Notes under the pieces: model-generated
What the model was told of the DNA's origin: nothing
The model's database searches: none
The model's input: only the letters and a program-made list of their open reading frames with translations
Program-made: the position numbers and the translations under genes
Assembly: GCA_038049695.1 (NCBI GenBank)
Contig: CP142460.1
Coordinates: 34,382,001 to 34,446,000, forward strand
Source of the DNA: Cinnamomum chago
Lineage: Eukaryota > Streptophyta > Magnoliopsida > Laurales > Lauraceae
Length of the DNA: 64,000 bases
Reading direction: 5' to 3'
Part shown: one piece after another, positions 58,361 to 64,000 of the stretch
How the letters are laid out: each line of letters starts with the position of its first letter
How positions within the stretch are numbered: the first letter of the stretch is position 1

Positions 58361-59354
58361 TTTATCTCGACAAGTTTTGATAATATCTTGCGTGTTTTGT
58401 GCATTCATGAATTAAGTAAACACCACTGAGCTTAGACCGCCCTTTCAGTTTGATCCACTGTCTGGGGGTCTTTAAACATGTGGACTGTCTGCAGACTGGT
58501 CGTGTATTTATTACACATCGTGCGTGTCCGGTTCCACGGCCGGAATTCTCGTCTTTGTGGGAAATCGTGTCGTGCTTATATTATGTATATCGTGCCTGTC
58601 GTGCGTGCTTGCTCTTTTCATTATATAAATGATAGAGAAAGGATGGGCTCTTTGTGGATTGTAACTATTCATGATATATTATGTACTCATGCTAGTTTGT
58701 TTAGTACCTCAGCTCAATTATTTAGTTCTACAAATGTACCTCAGTCATGATAGTATTTCAAATCAAGTATTGCTTATATGTTTTCTTTAACATTATTGTT
58801 CATGCTTGCTCCTAAATTGATTACTTGCCAAACCGTTGTGTTTGACCCTTGTTTGTTGGTGCCTAGGTGCAGGAGACGTTACCTTTGAGGAGGAGCGTTA
58901 GGAGGAGGCTTGTGAGCCAACCCCTGTGAGAGAGTGGCAGCCCGATGATGTCATTTAGACGTCGGGCGGGTTCTTGAGTCTCGTCATTATTTTTGTCTTG
59001 GGGTTCCCTTATTTATTTTGAGTTGTGTATTGGCCTCTGTTGGCCTCTTAAGGGTTGTAACCAAAAATTTAACTTTTGTGTTAATCTTGTAACTTGAACT
59101 ATGTGGGGAATGCCATTTCAACTTTTTCCTTTGATACTATGTCTTGTTATTAATTGTGATAGCACTTAAATATTTTATTGGTGCTCATCTTGGTGTGTTT
59201 TGCTACACGCTTCCGCATACTTGATCGTGTGAGTCAGATTCTACGTGTCTTTGGGAATCCTCACCGCGAGAACCTGTGGGAAAGCGAAAGCTTTAATAGT
59301 AATTGGAACATCAACACGTCGCGGGCTCGGGGGTTCCATTCCGGGGTCGCGACA
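58361..59354 (+). repeat. Partial 5' LTR of the plus-strand element
   Basis: This is the last ~994 bp of the LTR, starting within the CCCCCTTTTTATCTCGAC region of the family and ending GGGGTCGCGACA. The U3 part and the palindrome cluster are lost. Confidence 0.9.
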
Positions 59355-59358
59355 GGAT

Positions 59359-59370
59359 TGGTATCAGAGC
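59359..59370 (+). other. Primer binding site of the plus-strand element (tRNA-iMet)
   Basis: TGGTATCAGAGC four bases (GGAT) after the LTR end GCGACA, equivalent to the sites in A1 and A2. Confidence 0.92.
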
Positions 59371-59514
59371 GGGACATGTTTCAGGCACTTAAAAGAAACT
59401 AGAAAGGTCTTAGGAATGTGGCGAGGATTCGTGAGTTCGATAGATTCGTTCGTATAGGATCTTAGAAACTCTTGTACTATGTTATTGTGTTCTAACTCTT
59501 TGTTTCACAGCAGT

Positions 59515-62500
59515 ATGCCTCCAAGAAAAGCTCCAAATCATCATGCTTCAGGCAGTAACCAGAATGAGTCAGATGCATCTGATACACAACAGCCACACAG
59601 TTTCAGGAACTTATGCAAGCCATGATAGCACAGCAAAAACAGGCTAATGAGAACCATGCCAGATTTCAAGAACAGTTGGCTAAGAAGGATGATGAAATGG
59701 CACAAGTTCAGAGGCAACTTTTGGAAGTACTTCAGAACAGAAATGTAGTGACCACTCCAGTAGGGAAACAAGTTGTGTGTAGGACCCATTACCCTAGCTG
59801 TACAGTTTTGTTAGGAGATGTTAATTTACCGGCCAACCTCATAGTTTTGGACATGCATGATTTTGATGTCATTTTAGGCATGGATTGGTTAGAAGCATAT
59901 CATGCCACTATGGATTGTTTTAGTAAGACCATCACATTCAGATTCCAAGGGCCACAGGCAGAATTGATATTTCAGGGGAACATGAGAAAATCTCAGGCAG
60001 GGTTTATTTCAGTCTTGAAGGCAAGCAGATTAGTTCAGAGTGGGTGTCAGGCATTTATTGCGTTTATCACGGAGGATAAACAGTCCCAAGGGGTGGAGGA
60101 TATCCCCATTGTGTGTGAATTTCTGGATGTTTTTCCAGAAGAAATCTCGGGTTTACCACCAATTAGAGAAGTTGAGTTCACAATTGAGCTCCTTCCAGGG
60201 ACAGCTCCGATCTTGATTGAACCATACAGGATGGCTCCAGCAGAGATGGGTGAGCTAAAGCTCCAATTGCAGGATTTGTTGAGCAAAGGCTTTATTAGGC
60301 CAAGTGTTTCACCGTGGGGAGCACCGGTGTTGTTTGTGAAAAAGAAGGATGGGAGTTTAAGAATGTGCATAGACTACAAGAAGTTGAACCATGTGACTGT
60401 GAAGAACAAGTATCCATTGCCAAGGATAGATGAATTGTTTGACCAATTGCAAGGAGCAGCCTATTTTTCCAAGATAGACTTGAAGTTAGGGTACCATCAG
60501 TTGAGAGTTAGAGACTCAGATGTTCAGAAGACAGCCTTTAGAACAAGATATGGGCACTATGAGTTCTTAGTGATGCCCTTTGGTTTGACCAATGCATCCG
60601 CAGTCTTTATGGCTCTGATGAACAAGGTCTTCGCACCCTATTTGGATCACTCCATTATAGTGTTTATTGATGATGTCCTTGTGTATTCCAAGAGTAAGAA
60701 GGAGCATGAAGAACATTTGAGGACAGCGTTGCAACTCTTGAGGGACAACCAGCTTTATGCAAAACTCAGTAAGTGCGAATTCTGGTTAGAGCAAGTCGCT
60801 TTTCTAGGCCACATCATCTCCAGAGAAGGTTTAGCAGTTGATCCAGCCAAGATAGAGGCAGTTGTTAGTTGGGCAAGGCCAAACAGTGTGACAGAAATTA
60901 GAAGCTTTTTGGGGTTAGCAAGTTATTACAGAAGATTTGTCCAAGGTTTTTCGTGCATTGCAGCCCCGTTGACAAAATTGACTAGGAAGAATGTCCCATT
61001 TGTGTGGGCTGATCAGTGTGAAATGAGTTTTCAGGAGTTGAAAGGAAGGTTAACCACAGCCCCAATCCTTACGTTACCCTCGAGCAACGGTGGATTTATT
61101 GTTTACACAGACGCTTCGAATGTGGGAATGGGTTGTGTATTGATGCAGGATGGCAAGGTGATTGCTTATGGCTCGAGACAGTTGAAGGACCATGAGAAGA
61201 ATTATGCGACTCACGACTTGGAGTTGGCAGCAGTTGTTTTCACATTGAAGATGTGGAGACACTACCTCTACGGAGAGAAATTTGAGGTCCATTCAGATCA
61301 TCGAAGTTTACAGTATTTGTTCTCGCAGGAGGATTTGAATATGAGGCAGAGAAGGTGGATGGAGTATATCAAAGACTATGACTTTCCAATCAAGTACCAT
61401 CCAGGCAAAGTGAATGTGGTAGCTGATGCATTGAGCAGGAAATCAGTGGTTATGGCCAATTTGAGAGGAATGGGTGTCTTACAGCAGTTTGAAGAGTTGG
61501 GTGTAGAAGTGCAAACCCTGAGATTGGATGCGATGTTAGCGAATATGACAGTATCAGAACCTACCTTCATCCAGAAGATCAAGGAAAGTCAGTTGCAAGA
61601 CCCAGACTTGGCTAAGATAGTAGAGGTTATTGCAGAACGTCCCGATTTCAAGATGGTGAATGGGATATTGTATTTCCGAGACCGGTTGTGTGTGCCAAAT
61701 GTGGACGATTTGAAGAATGAAATAATGAATGAAGCTCACAGCACGAGATATTCTATGCATCCGGGTAGCACGAAGATGTACGACAATTTAAAGAATAGAT
61801 TTTGGTGGAACAGCATGAAGAGAGAGATAGCAGCTTTTGTGTCTCGTTGTCTAACTTGTCAGTTGATTAAGGCAGAGCATCAGAAGTCTCCAGGTTTGTT
61901 ACAGCCTTTGGAGATTCCGGAGTGGAAATGGGAGCACATTACCATGGATTTCGTTTCCGGTTTGCCTAATACCAAGAAGGGAAATAATGCAATTTGGATC
62001 ATTGTTGATCGTCTGACAAAGTCTGCTCACTTCATTCCGATGAAGACAGGGAATATGATGCATATGGCACCGCTTGCGGAGTTATTCGTGGATGAGATTG
62101 TTAGTAAACATGGTCAACCCGTCTCCATTACTTCAAACAGAGACAGTAGGTTTGTTTCAAAGTTTTGGAAAACTCTTCATGAGTCGATGGGTACAAAACT
62201 TCAGTTCAGCACAGCTTATCATCCTCAGACTGATGGTCAGTCAGAAAGGATGATACAGACTCTCGAAGACATGTTGCGTGCTTGTGTACTAGATTTCAAG
62301 ATTCAGTGGGATGAGTGCTTACCTCTTGGTGAATTTGCTTATAACAATAGTTACCACTCGAGCATCGGTATGGCACCTTTTGAGGCACTTTATGGTGGAA
62401 GATGCAGAACTCCGGTTTGCTGGGAAGAAGTAGGTGAGCGTAGTTTTCATGGACCGACGATAGTTGGAGAGACAAGTGACAAGGTCAAGTTGATTCAGGA

Positions 62501-63002
62501 ACTGTTGAAGATCGCCCGAAGTAGGCAGAAGAGTTATGCAGATATTCGCAGAAGAGAATTACAGTTTCAAGTGGGTGACAAGGTGTTTTTGAAGATCTCA
62601 CCAGTTAGAGGGACTTTGAGGTTTGGACAGAAGGGCAAATTGTCTAGAAGATTTATTGGTCCGTATGAGATTTTGAGCAAGATTGGAGATGTTGCTTATA
62701 GACTTGCGTTACCACCGGAACTCTCCGGGGTGCACAATGTTTTTCATGTTTCTATGCTCAAGAACTACGTCTCTAGTCCTGCACACATTCTACAGCATGA
62801 ACCTTTAGAGATTCGGGAAGATGCCTCGTATGTGAAAAGACCGATCAAGATCATTGACACCAAGGAGCAAGAGTTGAGAAACTGGACCATTCATTGGGTC
62901 AAAGTGCTTTGGGAAAATCACAAGGCAAAGGAAGCCACCTGGGAATTGAGAGAACAAGTGCAGAGGAAGTATCCACAGCTTTTACCAGAGGTAATTGTTT
63001 GA
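59515..63002 (+). pseudogene. Defective gag-pol of the plus-strand element
   Basis: The original ATG (MPPRKAP) is at 59515. A one-base loss at about 59581-59592 (GATACACAACAG where A1/A2 have GAGACACCTACAG) shifts the frame, so the long frame starts only at an internal Met at 59613. An in-frame deletion of 385 codons follows at 59745-59748, equivalent to A1 residues 91-475. It removes most of gag, both zinc knuckles and the protease Asp. From there the frame is open to the end, with RT FIDD and RNase H HSDHRS intact. In integrase the second catalytic Asp is Asn (codon AAC at 62136-62138, SNRDSRF), while TMDF and the Glu are kept. It cannot form particles or integrate without help. The chromodomain tail is present. 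Confidence 0.93.
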
Positions 63003-63026
63003 TTTATTTGGTGGACCAAATATCCT

Positions 63027-63039
63027 AAGGGGTGGAGGA
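63027..63039 (+). other. Polypurine tract of the plus-strand element
   Basis: AAGGGGTGGAGGA directly before the TGTTATACCCCGACCC LTR start at 63040. Confidence 0.8.
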
Positions 63040-64000
63040 TGTTATACCCCGACCCAGACCAAGTCGATTAGTGTGCGATTAGTATGTGTTTAGTCCTAAG
63101 TGGGTTTAGTGGTCGTTGGGTTAGAAGTAATTAGTTTAGTCTGGGACATAGCTTTGGGAATTTTGAGAACGTTTAGTACTAGTCAGACACACTCAGGAAG
63201 GCCTAAGTGCACGTGTAAGTTTGGGAAGATCGTATCGATTTCCGTGTGATTGTGATTTTGATTTCATTTGAATGATTTTTCTATGTGTTACAACCTTCGT
63301 CTTAAACACATTCATGTTTGAAGCCCAAAAAACCCATGTTTTGGCCCATAGAGGGTAAAATTGTCTTTTATGCACAAATCTGGACACAATTTTCGAGATC
63401 TCAAAACCATGTCAAAAATATACTTTTTTGGAAACTAGATATTTCAAAAATTGTTTTATCCTTCTTCGTCGAAGTCATCGAGGTCCACAAGATCATGTTT
63501 TCGTCATTTCAAGGTTCAAGCCAATTGGGGCCCATTAGCATCACTTAAGCCCCATCTCCCTCTCTTTTCATTCACTTTACCAAACTTCTGCAACATACTT
63601 GACCTAGGGATGGAAAACCCCTCTTTCCTTTTCATCTTCCTCATCTTGCATGACCTAGCTAGAGATCTCCAAATGGGATTCTAAGACTACCAATTCATTC
63701 CTCCCATCTCAAGCTTCCTATTGATATCTTCTTTTTGAAAGCTAAAGTTGGAAAAGCTCTCCATTTGGCTCCATTTCTCTTGTTTGACCTTCTCTAGGTA
63801 AGAGCTTCAACCCATGCTTTTCATAAAGTCTTTTAGTTCCTTAAAGATCTTGTTTTCCATGTTACAAACCCTTTTGGTAAAATGGGTTTCTTGTTTTCAA
63901 GATTGAGTGAGTTTTGTGTGGTTTTCCTGGGTTTTTGTAGTCTTTGGATTGGTTTAAGTGAAGTGCTTGGAGAAGAGTGTTTAGCTTGGGCAAGGCAAGT
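63040..64000 (+). repeat. 3' LTR of the plus-strand element (cut by the window end)
   Basis: Starts TGTTATACCCCGACCCAGACC and follows the family LTR. The window ends after 961 bp, before the palindrome cluster would be reached. It is not complete enough to date against the truncated 5' LTR, because the two cover different parts of the LTR. Confidence 0.9.

Larger units (their letters stand above)
58361..64000 (+). mobile_element. Plus-strand Tekay/Del-type element, 5'-truncated and internally deleted
   Basis: The components are a partial 5' LTR (58361-59354), a primer site (59359-59370), a damaged gag-pol (59515-63002), a polypurine tract (63027-63039) and the first 961 bp of the 3' LTR (63040 to the window end). 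It is clearly homologous to A1/A2 but diverged throughout and opposite in orientation. It is therefore an independent copy brought head-to-head with the tandem. Confidence 0.9.

Overview
The window is repeat-rich plant nuclear DNA. The evidence is Ty3/gypsy chromovirus polyproteins of the Tekay/Del type with a C-terminal chromodomain, long LTRs primed by initiator-Met tRNA, and a short TRIM-type retroelement. I cannot name the species. I see no host gene, rRNA, tRNA gene or prokaryotic feature. Almost every base can be assigned to a transposable element or its remains.

Layout. (1) 1-1107: minus-strand fragment of a long LTR (LTR-D) whose end matches, inverted, the end of the LTR-B fragment at 19.4-19.7 kb. 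(2) 1108-6636, 19756-27188, 28893-34612 and 38503-40232: about 20 kb of tandem ~340-bp units, 61 unit starts by eye, all in one orientation. Each unit is one 181-bp LTR plus a ~160-bp internal domain with a tRNA-iMet primer binding site and a polypurine tract. The satellite is therefore a TRIM element expanded as LTR-internal-LTR-internal. Parts have a 3.05-kb, nine-unit higher-order repeat. (3) 6637-9761 and 34613-38502: two copies of a composite of the first ~1 kb of LTR-B followed by two inverted copies of another LTR (LTR-E). Each copy continues into neighbouring TRIM units as a segmental duplication. (4) 9762-16716: decayed minus-strand Tekay element (element C) with a gag/protease deletion and two in-frame stops. 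(5) 16717-19755: LTR-B fragment with a palindrome cluster and a 91-bp tandem repeat. (6) 27189-28892: solo LTR with a CTCAA target-site duplication, inserted in the TRIM array. (7) 40233-58360: two full-length, near-identical minus-strand Tekay elements (A1, A2) sharing the middle of three 2807-bp LTRs, ended by a 13-bp polypurine-tract stub. (8) 58361-64000: a fourth Tekay relative in plus orientation, with a truncated 5' LTR, a gag/protease deletion and a mutated integrase catalytic Asp. Its 3' LTR runs off the window.

How it fits together. The TRIM array appears to be the older substrate into which the other elements inserted. Unequal exchange built the higher-order repeats and probably the LTR-sharing Tekay tandem. 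Several junctions show short microhomology, which suggests end-joining deletions. A1 shows no visible lesion and could be autonomous. A2 has an intact frame but a changed RNase H residue. The TRIM units encode nothing and would need enzymes supplied in trans.
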